Source: Lentisphaeria bacterium
Lineage (GTDB): Bacteria; Verrucomicrobiota; Lentisphaeria; JABSQK01; UBA12247
NCBI GenBank assembly: GCA_003477185.1
Contig: DMTJ01000388.1
Span: forward strand, 1-17,869
DNA length: 17,869 bases
Reading direction: 5' to 3'
Shown: positions 6,459 through 13,565 of the stretch, piece after piece
Numbering within the stretch: the first letter of the stretch is position 1
Layout: each line of letters begins with the position of its first letter
The notes under the pieces: generated by a model
Told to the model about the DNA's origin: nothing
Seen by the model: the letters and a program-made list of their open reading frames with translations, nothing else
The model's database searches: none
Translations under genes and position numbers: made by a program

Positions 6459-8438
6459 GTGACCGGGAAATCTCCGCAATTCTTACTCCTGTCCGTTATG
6501 ATCGCGGTGCTTCTGGTTTGCGGCTGTGGCCGTGATGAGGCACCACAGGCGGAGGATGCCGCAAGCACCATCGAACGGACGTTGGCGACCCAAGCGCACG
6601 GGTTGTTTCTGGCGATTGCCAACAACGACAAAGGCTACCTGCAGACCTATTCTGCGCTCGGCTTGGGCGATGCCGTAGGCGGGCCGCTGTTGATCCACGA
6701 CATCGCCGTGCTACAGGTGCGTCAGGTGGATGCAGAAACGTGGGCGGCCGACTACCGGCTCACGTTGTCGGACCCGGCATCGACGGCTTTTAACTATCTG
6801 GTGCGCGATGACCGCCTGTCGCCGACGATGCTGGCAGCTTACAGCAAAACCGCCTCACAACTTGGCCGGCTGACGTGGCGCAGCGATGGCAAGCGGCTTC
6901 AGCTTGTGGCCCCGACCGCGTTGGAGCCACTCGGCGTCCTGCTTGAGCACGCCAGAGCCCGCAGAGAGTGGCAGGAGACGACCAAGAAGGTGCAGCCCGG
7001 GTTGCCCGCGACCATTGAGATCGTGGCTTTGCTCGCTCGCTTACAGCAACGCCCCTCCCTAGGTATTCGGCCTGACATGGTATTACCGGAGATCGCCAGG
7101 AAGCTTGAGGAGGCCGAGGCACGTGGGCCGATGGAGGTGCTAGCTCCCACCTTTCTGACAACGGGGCAGGACCGGATCTCCCGGGCGCTGATGGCCGTCG
7201 CCACCCTGGATCGCATCCTCTCCGCCTGGTCCAACGGCAACTTGGCGGCGCATCGTGACAGCCTGGTGGAGTTGGAGGGGGTGCATGTGGATGCGGCAGC
7301 TTTTGAGCGTACGCCGGTACGCATCAAGGACTATGCCATCACCGGCTTAGACATGCGCGAACCGCACGTCTTTTCGATCGCAGCTGAGCTGACGGTCTCC
7401 GATCCGGCGAGCGTTCTCGGTGTCACCATGTGCGCCGGGGAGCTAGCGAGTCCGTTCGAGCAGCTTGAAGCAATCGACAATGGCGCGCGGGTACGCGACG
7501 CCTTCTACATTGCCCGGAGCGACGGGCAGAACTGGAAGCTGCATTATCATCGCCACCAGGGCACGCTTGGCTATGCCTTGGGAACGAGCCGGGCCATGGA
7601 GCGGTTTCGCAGGCAGTATCGCAGCCCGATCTCGCTGATGACCGCTGGCGATAACAACCTCTGGGCGCGCGAGTTGACTACCCGCTTTGGCTTGATGCAG
7701 AACGAGATGGCAGACTTGGATTTTGGCCCGGTCTCCCGGATGCTAACTGCGAACTCTGAGCATGGCTACCTCAGCGAAGTCGTCAAGAAGCTGGAGGCGA
7801 TCACCAGTGAGATCCGCACCCTGCAGAACGAGCCGCCGCGCGTCCTGTCCTTTGTCCTCGGCAGCAAGCTCGCCGAGTACTTCATCACGGCTGAAATGTT
7901 GGCGCGCTCGGGCAAGACTCAGCCGGAGGCCATGGAAGCGCTCCGCAAGGAAGTCGTGCGCTACCTGCGCGCGCTCGCGGTCCCGCCCCAACTTGCCGAA
8001 AGGATCGACGATCTGCTGAGTCGTCACAAGGGCGTAAACGATGGCCAACTCCAGAATATCTCTGCCGAGATCCGGCGCTTCCTCCAACGCAGCTATGATC
8101 CCGAACACGTGGCCACCTACTTGGTGGGCTTCAACATGCTCCACCTTGTGATTCTCTCGCGCTATCAGGATCAGCTTGGACGCTTCGAGGGGAGCGGAAA
8201 GTTGATCAGTGCGGCTGCTGCGCGACGCGTGCTCGGTGACCTAGAGTACAACATGGAAGTCGCCCATGCACACAGCCATGCGATCAATGTGATTCGCACG
8301 TGGAACCGAACTGGCGAGCGGGCGATCCCCAGTGCTGCGGACACCGCACCGATCAAATCCTTCGATTGGTTCTTTAGCCGCCAAGCCCCACAGGATGTAA
8401 ACCCCGGGCTTGGCCCCTTGGACACAATTCTGGACTGA
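6459..8438 (+). CDS. Large lipoprotein of unknown function
   Basis: The GTG start at 6459 is preceded by GAGG at a good distance and gives 659 residues. The N-terminus (MTGKSPQFLLLSVMIAVLLVCGCGRDE) is a lipoprotein-type signal with C23 as the probable acylated residue; the cysteine at -2 makes the lipobox atypical. The mature protein is soluble-looking, mixed alpha/beta, with no further membrane segment, no low complexity and no catalytic motif I recognise. A helical C-terminal half, about 420-600, contains several amphipathic helices. It lies 78 bases after the acidic/basic membrane protein gene on the same strand. The coding quality is good throughout (long frame, consistent codon use). A periplasmic or outer-surface envelope role is the most that can be inferred. 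Confidence 0.82.
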   Translation: MTGKSPQFLLLSVMIAVLLVCGCGRDEAPQAEDAASTIERTLATQAHGLFLAIANNDKGYLQTYSALGLGDAVGGPLLIHDIAVLQVRQVDAETWAADYRLTLSDPASTAFNYLVRDDRLSPTMLAAYSKTASQLGRLTWRSDGKRLQLVAPTALEPLGVLLEHARARREWQETTKKVQPGLPATIEIVALLARLQQRPSLGIRPDMVLPEIARKLEEAEARGPMEVLAPTFLTTGQDRISRALMAVATLDRILSAWSNGNLAAHRDSLVELEGVHVDAAAFERTPVRIKDYAITGLDMREPHVFSIAAELTVSDPASVLGVTMCAGELASPFEQLEAIDNGARVRDAFYIARSDGQNWKLHYHRHQGTLGYALGTSRAMERFRRQYRSPISLMTAGDNNLWARELTTRFGLMQNEMADLDFGPVSRMLTANSEHGYLSEVVKKLEAITSEIRTLQNEPPRVLSFVLGSKLAEYFITAEMLARSGKTQPEAMEALRKEVVRYLRALAVPPQLAERIDDLLSRHKGVNDGQLQNISAEIRRFLQRSYDPEHVATYLVGFNMLHLVILSRYQDQLGRFEGSGKLISAAAARRVLGDLEYNMEVAHAHSHAINVIRTWNRTGERAIPSAADTAPIKSFDWFFSRQAPQDVNPGLGPLDTILD

Positions 8439-8448
8439 TTGACCGATA

Positions 8449-8470
8449 CCCTCAGGAGTGCTGCTGAGGG
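8449..8470 (+). terminator. Candidate terminator-like hairpin
   Basis: Eleven bases after the lipoprotein stop, CCCTCAG (8449-8455) pairs perfectly with CTGAGGG (8464-8470) around an 8-base loop. The stem extends outward with one bulge. No T-tract follows, so termination would be weak or factor-assisted. In the rest of the 253-base gap to the next gene (8439-8691) I see nothing else definable. Confidence 0.4.
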
Positions 8471-8691
8471 GTAGTCGTCGTTACCTGGCTCTACGGGCCC
8501 TGCGACCACAACTGAACTCAACGCTAGGAATCACCGCATCGGGCCTTTCCATCCTCGGCGCAGGGCAACTGCCTGACCCTTGGAAAAGACCTACGGAACA
8601 GGCATCGTCCGACTGCAGTTCCCCTTTGCTGGTGAGATTTCTCAGCACCACGTGTAGAAAATAGGCATGACCCATCTTCTGGAGCGTCCCC

Positions 8692-9198
8692 ATGAAAACC
8701 GCCCTGCTCTTTCTCGCCATCTTTCTGAGTGCCGCCGTACCGCATGCCAGCGCCTGCTTGTTTGCACCGCCTCCCGCTGAAGTCTGGCTTACCGATAAAG
8801 GCAAGGCAGTGGACGTGCGCCGGAGTAACACCGACGGCGTCGTCACGGTGTTCGCTGCTGGCAAGCGCGATACGGCACTGTGGTCGGTGAAGTTGATCGG
8901 TTTCAGTGGTCTCTTCAGCACCGTCCATGTCCTTGAGGGCGGCGACCGCATCGTCCACATCCGTGGCAACCATCAGGTCTCAAAACTCACCGATAGCGTG
9001 ATTATCATTCATGATCGCGATGGCTCGGTAAAAAGACACCTTGCCAGTGAATTCATTGACTTTCTGCTGCGCCCCATTCCGGGGGAGCCTATAATTAGCG
9101 GAGATCCTGGCGCCCGTTGGCTGAGTACTGCGGCTGTCGGGAACGACCAAATCGTGATCAAAAACGCCCGCGGTAAGACCCATACGCTTGCATTATAG
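8692..9198 (+). CDS. Small exported protein, unknown function
   Basis: The 168-residue product starts at an ATG seven bases after GGAG. Residues 1-21 form a signal peptide (MKTALLFLAIFLSAAVPHASA) ending ASA before C22, so either signal peptidase I cleavage or, less likely, lipoprotein processing could occur. The mature 147 residues are rich in short beta-strand-like stretches (VVTVFAAG, VKLIGFSGLF, DSVIIIHDRDGS) and contain few cysteines. I recognise no family. It has its own 253-base upstream gap and is followed by 186 bases before the ABC-F gene, so it may be monocistronic. Confidence 0.78.
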   Translation: MKTALLFLAIFLSAAVPHASACLFAPPPAEVWLTDKGKAVDVRRSNTDGVVTVFAAGKRDTALWSVKLIGFSGLFSTVHVLEGGDRIVHIRGNHQVSKLTDSVIIIHDRDGSVKRHLASEFIDFLLRPIPGEPIISGDPGARWLSTAAVGNDQIVIKNARGKTHTLAL

Positions 9199-9348
9199 GC
9201 CAGGCGGCACGATCGCTCAAATCCAACTTACGATACTCACTGACTATTGCGCGCCAGGCTCCACTGTATCGGATTGACGATATGGCGGATGACTACGATG
9301 GCTGAGGAGACAGGTGTGCACGTGAGAGGATTTCAAAGAGTTTGGAGC

Positions 9349-9381
9349 ATGGATGGCGCAACGCCCTCCGTGGGTCACTGA
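9349..9381 (+). other. Possible 10-codon leader ORF upstream of uup
   Basis: ATG at 9349 opens a frame MDGATPSVGH ending in TGA at 9379-9381, three bases before the uup ATG. GGAG lies upstream but only one base from the ATG, too close for normal initiation. It could feed ribosomes to uup by reinitiation, or it could be chance. Confidence 0.2.
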
Positions 9382-9384
9382 TAG

Positions 9385-11256
9385 ATGGCACCTACTACCC
9401 CTGTTTTGGCTGCCGATGCCCTTTCTGCCAATATCGGTCCTCAAATCCTGCTGGATGGCGTCTCGTTCACGATTCATGAAGGAGAGCGCGTCGGCGTTGT
9501 CGGTCGCAACGGCACGGGGAAATCTACGATGCTCCGCATTCTGGCTGGCCAACAGGAGGCCAATGACGGGGATGTGCGGCGGCGCAAGGGTCTGCATGCG
9601 GCGATGTTGCCCCAGGAGTTTGCGCTGGATGAGGCCCAAACCGCGGATGCGAACGTGCGCCTGGGCGCAAAGGAGCTCTATGACCTGCTCGATGAGTGTG
9701 ATCATGCGGAGGAGACGCGACGCCTGGAGATCGAGACCGAGTTGACCGCACGCGATGGCTGGGACGTAGATGTACGGCGCCGCAAGCTGATTGACGCGCT
9801 CGGGATCCCAGTAGATGAGCGCCCAGTGTCTTCGATGTCAGGCGGGGAAAAACGTCGCATCGCCATTGCCCGTACGCTCGTGGCGGCAGCAGATCTGCTG
9901 ATCTTGGACGAACCGACGAACCATCTGGACGCAAGCACGATCGAGTGGCTCGAGACCTTTCTCCAGCGCAACGCCCGCACCCTGCTGCTGGTCACCCATG
10001 ATCGCTACTTTCTGGATCGCGTCTGCACCCGCATCTTGGAGCTGCGTGATGGCCAGATTTATAGCTACCCGGGAAATTACACGGCCTATTTGACGGGAAG
10101 TGCCGAACGCCAGGCTGCGGAGATTAAGCAGGACGACCGGCGCAAAAGTTTTATCCGCCGTGAGTTGGACTGGGTACGCCGCGGCCCCAAGGCCCGGACG
10201 ACGAAAGGGAAGGGCCGGCTCGACCGTTTCTATGAGGCCGCCGCTCAAGAGGGGCCGAACATTGCGCGTGACGTGGACTTGCTGTTGCCCGCCCCGCCCC
10301 GGCTGGGCACTCGCGTGGTCGAGCTGGAGGATGTCTGCGTGAACGTCGGCGATCGGCCGCTGGTCCGGGGGCTGAACCTGGAGTTTACAGCCGGTACGCG
10401 ACTGGGCATTGTCGGGCCGAACGGAATCGGCAAGACCACTTTGCTCCGCGTCCTGATGGGGCAGCAGAAGGCTGAATCCGGCACCGTCTTGGTCGGCCCC
10501 AAGGTCATGTTCAACTACATTGACCAGGGCCGCGTGCAGCTGAATAACGAGAAAACTGTGCTCGATGAAGTGGGCGATGGCAAGCGTGATATCCCCTTTG
10601 GCTCAGGCACGATTACGGTCTGGTCCTATTTGCATCGTTTTTTGTTCACGGACGACCGCATCAACACCCTGGTCAAGGACCTGTCCGGCGGGGAGCGCAA
10701 CCGACTCCTCCTCGCGAAGCAGTTGATCCGCGGCGGGAATCTGCTGATTTTAGACGAACCGACTAATGATCTTGATCTGGCGACGCTCCGCGTGCTTGAA
10801 GAGGGGCTTGCAGAGTTCGGAGGGTGCGTGATCGTGGTGAGCCATGATCGTTATTTCCTGAACCGGGTCTGCACGGCGATTCTGGCGTTTGAGGGCAATG
10901 GAGAGGTTGTCTACCAGGAAGGTGATTATGACTACTATCGGGAGAAGCTGGCTGCGCGCAACAAAAAGAGTGGTGCCGAGCAGCAGGGCGGTGCCAAGTC
11001 CGCAACGGGTCGCCCGTCCAAGCGCCGTTCGCGCCTCAATTATAAGCAGACGCAGGAGTTGGCCGGCATGGAAGCTACAATTCTCGCTGCCGAAGAGAAG
11101 GCGGTGGAGTTGGAGACGCTTTTGGCGGACCCGGATCTCTATGCGACATCGCCTAAGGATGCTCAGAGGCATGGCGATGCGCTGAAGACGCTTCAGGACC
11201 GAACAGCAGTGCTCTATGAGCGCTGGGCGGAGCTAGAGGCGCTGGCAAACAGCTGA
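9385..11256 (+). CDS. uup: ABC-F family ATPase, Uup type
   Basis: The 623-residue protein has two ABC cassettes and no membrane segment. Cassette 1 has Walker A GRNGTGKST (~40-48), signature SGGEKRR (~152) and Walker B LLILDEPTNHLD (~171-182). Cassette 2 has Walker A GPNGIGKTT (~344-352), signature LSGGERN (~433) and Walker B LLILDEPTNDLD (~453-464). A charged linker lies between them, and residues ~548-623 form the C-terminal coiled coil seen in Uup, close to the length of E. coli Uup (about 635). ABC-F proteins act on the ribosome in translation; Uup has also been linked to DNA branched-intermediate processing. An in-frame TAG immediately precedes the ATG, so translation cannot start earlier. 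The ribosome site is weak, and a 10-codon upstream frame ends 3 bases before the ATG. Confidence 0.93.
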   Translation: MAPTTPVLAADALSANIGPQILLDGVSFTIHEGERVGVVGRNGTGKSTMLRILAGQQEANDGDVRRRKGLHAAMLPQEFALDEAQTADANVRLGAKELYDLLDECDHAEETRRLEIETELTARDGWDVDVRRRKLIDALGIPVDERPVSSMSGGEKRRIAIARTLVAAADLLILDEPTNHLDASTIEWLETFLQRNARTLLLVTHDRYFLDRVCTRILELRDGQIYSYPGNYTAYLTGSAERQAAEIKQDDRRKSFIRRELDWVRRGPKARTTKGKGRLDRFYEAAAQEGPNIARDVDLLLPAPPRLGTRVVELEDVCVNVGDRPLVRGLNLEFTAGTRLGIVGPNGIGKTTLLRVLMGQQKAESGTVLVGPKVMFNYIDQGRVQLNNEKTVLDEVGDGKRDIPFGSGTITVWSYLHRFLFTDDRINTLVKDLSGGERNRLLLAKQLIRGGNLLILDEPTNDLDLATLRVLEEGLAEFGGCVIVVSHDRYFLNRVCTAILAFEGNGEVVYQEGDYDYYREKLAARNKKSGAEQQGGAKSATGRPSKRRSRLNYKQTQELAGMEATILAAEEKAVELETLLADPDLYATSPKDAQRHGDALKTLQDRTAVLYERWAELEALANS

Positions 11257-11261
11257 GGAGT

Positions 11262-11939
11262 TCAGCCGGGCTTAAGGGCGTTGCGGAGTTCGCAACAGCT
11301 TGGCTGGCCGGGGGCACTCGGTCGGTCGATGTAGCCGTAGGTCAGGCAGGAACCCAGGCGGGGAAAGCCAAAGCGCGTCTGCTGGCCGGCGGTGCCCATC
11401 CCGATCACGCAGATTGGCTCTGAGCCGCAGTCGCGCAAAAGGGCCTCGAGTTCGCGAACTTGCTCGTCGGTTTCGACGGTCACGGCCAGCTTGGGGACTG
11501 CGCCTAACTCGCGCATGCGGGCGATCTTTTTGCGGAGTTCGCAAATTTCGGGCAGGCCTTGGAAATCATGAAAGCTGAGAATTAGGGTCACGCCATTGGC
11601 AACCGCCAAGGCGCTTACTCTGGCCGCGAGGCTGCTCGCCAACTCAATATCGAATGCGTCGACGTCCTGCACCAATGCCTCATAGACGGCCCAGCGGGCC
11701 TGGTCATCGTCTGCCCCACCGCCTTCCGCAGACCAGCGGTGGGTTAGCAGGATAGGGACCAGCGTGCGGACGCGCGCGCACTCTGCGCGAAAGGCTGCAA
11801 GGGGCATTGCCAGTTGATCAAAGCGAAGCTCGATTAAGTCGCAGGCCGCGGCGGACTCCACGTCGAGCGCGGCCAATGCCTCGGGGGTTGAAACAACCCC
11901 AGCAATTAGCGGGCAGGAACGACCAAGTAGCGTGGTCAC
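11262..11939 (-). CDS. aroD: 3-dehydroquinate dehydratase, type I
   Basis: This enzyme catalyses dehydration of 3-dehydroquinate to 3-dehydroshikimate in the shikimate pathway. At 225 residues it is close to the usual type I size. Family motifs are in order: DLIELRFD (34-41), LTHRWSAEGG (65-74), SFHDF with catalytic H124, the Schiff-base lysine K150 in VPKLAVT, and RFGFPRLGSCLTYGYID to APGQ with Q212. The GTG start overlaps the upstream gene's stop as GTGA (11936-11939), indicating coupling. It converges on uup with 5 bases between the two stops. Two exact copies of the dispersed palindrome lie in frame and encode CELRK (133-137) and, near the C-terminus, CELRN (216-220). Protein length is not increased, so they look accommodated rather than disruptive. 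Confidence 0.92.
   Translation of the reverse strand: MTTLLGRSCPLIAGVVSTPEALAALDVESAAACDLIELRFDQLAMPLAAFRAECARVRTLVPILLTHRWSAEGGGADDDQARWAVYEALVQDVDAFDIELASSLAARVSALAVANGVTLILSFHDFQGLPEICELRKKIARMRELGAVPKLAVTVETDEQVRELEALLRDCGSEPICVIGMGTAGQQTRFGFPRLGSCLTYGYIDRPSAPGQPSCCELRNALKPG
11281..11295. repeat. Dispersed 15-bp palindrome, copy 5 (in aroD)
   Basis: Exact TTGCGGAGTTCGCAA on the plus strand. On the coding strand it reads TTGCGAACTCCGCAA, giving Cys-Glu-Leu-Arg-Asn ten residues from the AroD C-terminus. Confidence 0.75.
11530..11544. repeat. Dispersed 15-bp palindrome, copy 6 (in aroD)
   Basis: Exact TTGCGGAGTTCGCAA on the plus strand, in the same orientation and reading frame as copy 5. 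It encodes Cys-Glu-Leu-Arg-Lys in the helix before the Schiff-base lysine strand. Confidence 0.75.
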
Positions 11940-12886
11940 GATGCTCCCTCTTGCAGTGCGCGGATGTGGTCGACGACATTTCGTGACAGGGCATCTACGT
12001 TGTATCCGCCCTCAAGGACAGAGACTAGCTTGCCGTCACAATAGTCGCGGGCAAAGCCCACAAGCACGCGGCTGAGCGCAGCAAACCCAGCGTCACTGAC
12101 CGTGAGATAGGCGAGTGGGTCGTCTATATGGGCATCGAAACCAGCAGAGAGCAAAATTAAGTCTGGGCAGAAGCGGTCGAGGTGGCTCTTTGCTTGCTCT
12201 GTGTATACTGCGAGTAATTCCTGGTCTCCAGAGCCAGCCGCTACTGGAAAGTTCACGGTAAACCCGATGCCCGCGCCGCTGCCCTTCTCGGCGCGGCTCC
12301 CGGTTCCCGGATAGAACGGATGCTGGTGCGAGCTGATGTAGAGGACGGTCGGGTCGTCATAGAAGATCTGCTGGGTCCCGTTCCCGTGATGGACATCGAA
12401 GTCGAGAATGGCGACCTTCTTTACACCGTGGGCTCGCTGGGCATAACGGGCTGCAGTGGCGATCAGGTTGAGCGGGCAGAAGCCCATGGCCCGGTCGGAT
12501 TCTGCGTGATGGCCAGGAGGACGCACGGCGCAGAAGGCGTTGGTGGCATCACCGGTGAGGACCAGATCGACGGCCCGCAAGACGCAACGGCCCGCGCGCT
12601 CGACCACGTTCCAGGTCTCGGGGCAGAGCGGTGTATCGGGGTCGAGATGATGCAGGGTGCCAGCTGGCACCGGCAGGCGTACTTGCTCTACGAGTTGCTC
12701 CTCATGAACAGCAAGAAACCATTCCACCATCGGAATTCCCAGCAGGTTGGTGGGGCTCTCCAGTCGCAAGCCGGCTGCCTCAATGGCTGCGGTCACCGCC
12801 TCAATTCGAGCGGCCCGCTCGGGGTGCCCGGTGCCGGTGTCATGCAGGCAGCAGGCAGGATCTGTCAGGACTCTAGTCTGGCCCAT
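11936..12886 (-). CDS. Histone deacetylase / acetylpolyamine amidohydrolase family protein
   Basis: The ATG at 12886 has AGGGA five bases upstream and lies one base after the upstream lipoprotein stop, giving 316 residues. A frame open to 12949 would overlap that gene and adds a basic leader unlike the family. Zinc-hydrolase motifs are complete: HPERAARI (21-28), PPGHHAE with H126-H127, DFDVHHGNGT with D164 and H166, SAGFDAH with D251, and EGGY with Y295. The family removes acyl groups from lysine or polyamines with a zinc-activated water. Bacterial members deacetylate proteins, acetylpolyamines or small amides, and the substrate cannot be told here. It is soluble and cytoplasmic. It overlaps aroD by GTGA, so they are probably co-translated, though no pathway link is known. 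Confidence 0.92.
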   Translation of the reverse strand: MGQTRVLTDPACCLHDTGTGHPERAARIEAVTAAIEAAGLRLESPTNLLGIPMVEWFLAVHEEQLVEQVRLPVPAGTLHHLDPDTPLCPETWNVVERAGRCVLRAVDLVLTGDATNAFCAVRPPGHHAESDRAMGFCPLNLIATAARYAQRAHGVKKVAILDFDVHHGNGTQQIFYDDPTVLYISSHQHPFYPGTGSRAEKGSGAGIGFTVNFPVAAGSGDQELLAVYTEQAKSHLDRFCPDLILLSAGFDAHIDDPLAYLTVSDAGFAALSRVLVGFARDYCDGKLVSVLEGGYNVDALSRNVVDHIRALQEGAS

Positions 12887-12887
12887 G

Positions 12888-13367
12888 CTATTCCCTGCGA
12901 AGTTTGAACGAGGCACTCGCCGCGGGCGCGTCCTCGGTGGCGTCTTCATCTGGAAACATCACCCAGAGCCTGCTGTCCGCGGGAATCGGGCTGGGGACGG
13001 GGATCTTAAAAAGACGTACCCGGCCAGTGTCGTTGCGACTTGGCCGACGCCAGCGCTTGTCGGTCGTTTCTCTCCCGACCCAAGCCACCGGTGACACCGG
13101 CCAGGTTTTTTGGTCGAATAGCTCCAGTTCAAAGCTGGCTATCTTTCCCGGCTGCAAATACCCAATCTGGTGGGCGCGGACGATGAAGTTCTCAATCCGC
13201 TGTCCGTTCAGCGAAAGGCGCGGCTTGGGGCGCTCTACGGGCGGAGGATCGGGCGGCTGGGTGCGCTGGTCAGCACGCGGTGTGGGTACGTCAAGCGCGG
13301 CAGGTTTGCGCTGTTCGCAACCACACGCCAGGACCACAAGACACAAACCGATTAGTCTACAGTGCAC
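12888..13367 (-). CDS. Small lipoprotein, unknown function
   Basis: A GTG start at 13367, with GGGA six bases upstream, gives 159 residues opening with HCRLIGLCLVVLACGC, a lipoprotein signal with C15 or C17 as the lipidated residue. An upstream start (13433) would put 22 charged residues ahead of the signal and is rejected. The mature protein has a Pro-rich linker (about 25-50, with PPDPPP), then a compact beta-like domain to the end. I recognise no family. It leads the three-gene leftward unit, with one base separating its stop from the deacetylase ATG. A palindrome copy covers C17-E-Q-R-K, so the repeat supplies one of the two candidate lipidated cysteines. Confidence 0.75.
   Translation of the reverse strand: MHCRLIGLCLVVLACGCEQRKPAALDVPTPRADQRTQPPDPPPVERPKPRLSLNGQRIENFIVRAHQIGYLQPGKIASFELELFDQKTWPVSPVAWVGRETTDKRWRRPSRNDTGRVRLFKIPVPSPIPADSRLWVMFPDEDATEDAPAASASFKLRRE
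13306..13320. repeat. Dispersed 15-bp palindrome, copy 7 (in lipoprotein gene)
   Basis: Reads TTGCGCTGTTCGCAA, two differences from the consensus, both in the centre; the outer TTGCG and CGCAA arms are intact. On the coding strand it encodes Cys-Glu-Gln-Arg-Lys at the lipobox. Confidence 0.65.
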
Positions 13368-13565
13368 AGTCGTTCCCAGTTCCTTCTCCGCAGGCGAAAG
13401 CCGCACTATACGTTGTCCCGTACGAGGCGGCACGCTCGCTTGCGTGAATCCGGTCCCGCAGCAGACCCGGCGACTTTTTTTGCAGAAGGCTGCGACCAGA
13501 CCCTCATTCCTTGCATCCTATCTCACAGTTGGAGCGACCACGGAGTTCACGGTGTGAGGGTAACG
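13368..13565. promoter_or_regulatory. Divergent intergenic region before the sigma factor
   Basis: This 198-base gap separates the leftward lipoprotein gene from the rightward sigma factor gene and should hold both promoters. On the minus strand a TATAGT box lies near 13409-13414, with only a poor -35 at 17 bases. No rightward promoter stands out. No palindrome copy is present. Confidence 0.3.

Noticed and set aside
7745..7756. Half-copy of the palindrome (TGCGAACTC) in the large lipoprotein gene
   Set aside because: Only nine bases match and the second arm is missing; one such half-site is not beyond expectation.
11252..11266. Small stem GCTGA/TCAGC spanning the convergent uup and aroD stops as a bidirectional terminator
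   Set aside because: Only five base pairs and no T-run on either strand.
11449..11460. AGTTCGCGAACT, a 12-base palindrome in aroD
   Set aside because: It shares GAGTTCGCG with the dispersed repeat but lacks the TTGCG/CGCAA arms; treated as chance or a very decayed copy.
12887..12949. 21-codon extension of the deacetylase-family gene
   Set aside because: It overlaps the end of the upstream lipoprotein gene and encodes a basic leader unlike the family; the ATG at 12886 has its own ribosome site.
13362..13565. In-frame 68-codon extension of the sigma factor
   Set aside because: The added residues show no region 1.1 character, have no Shine-Dalgarno site and overlap the divergent lipoprotein start; the ATG at 13566 has GAGGG at ideal spacing.
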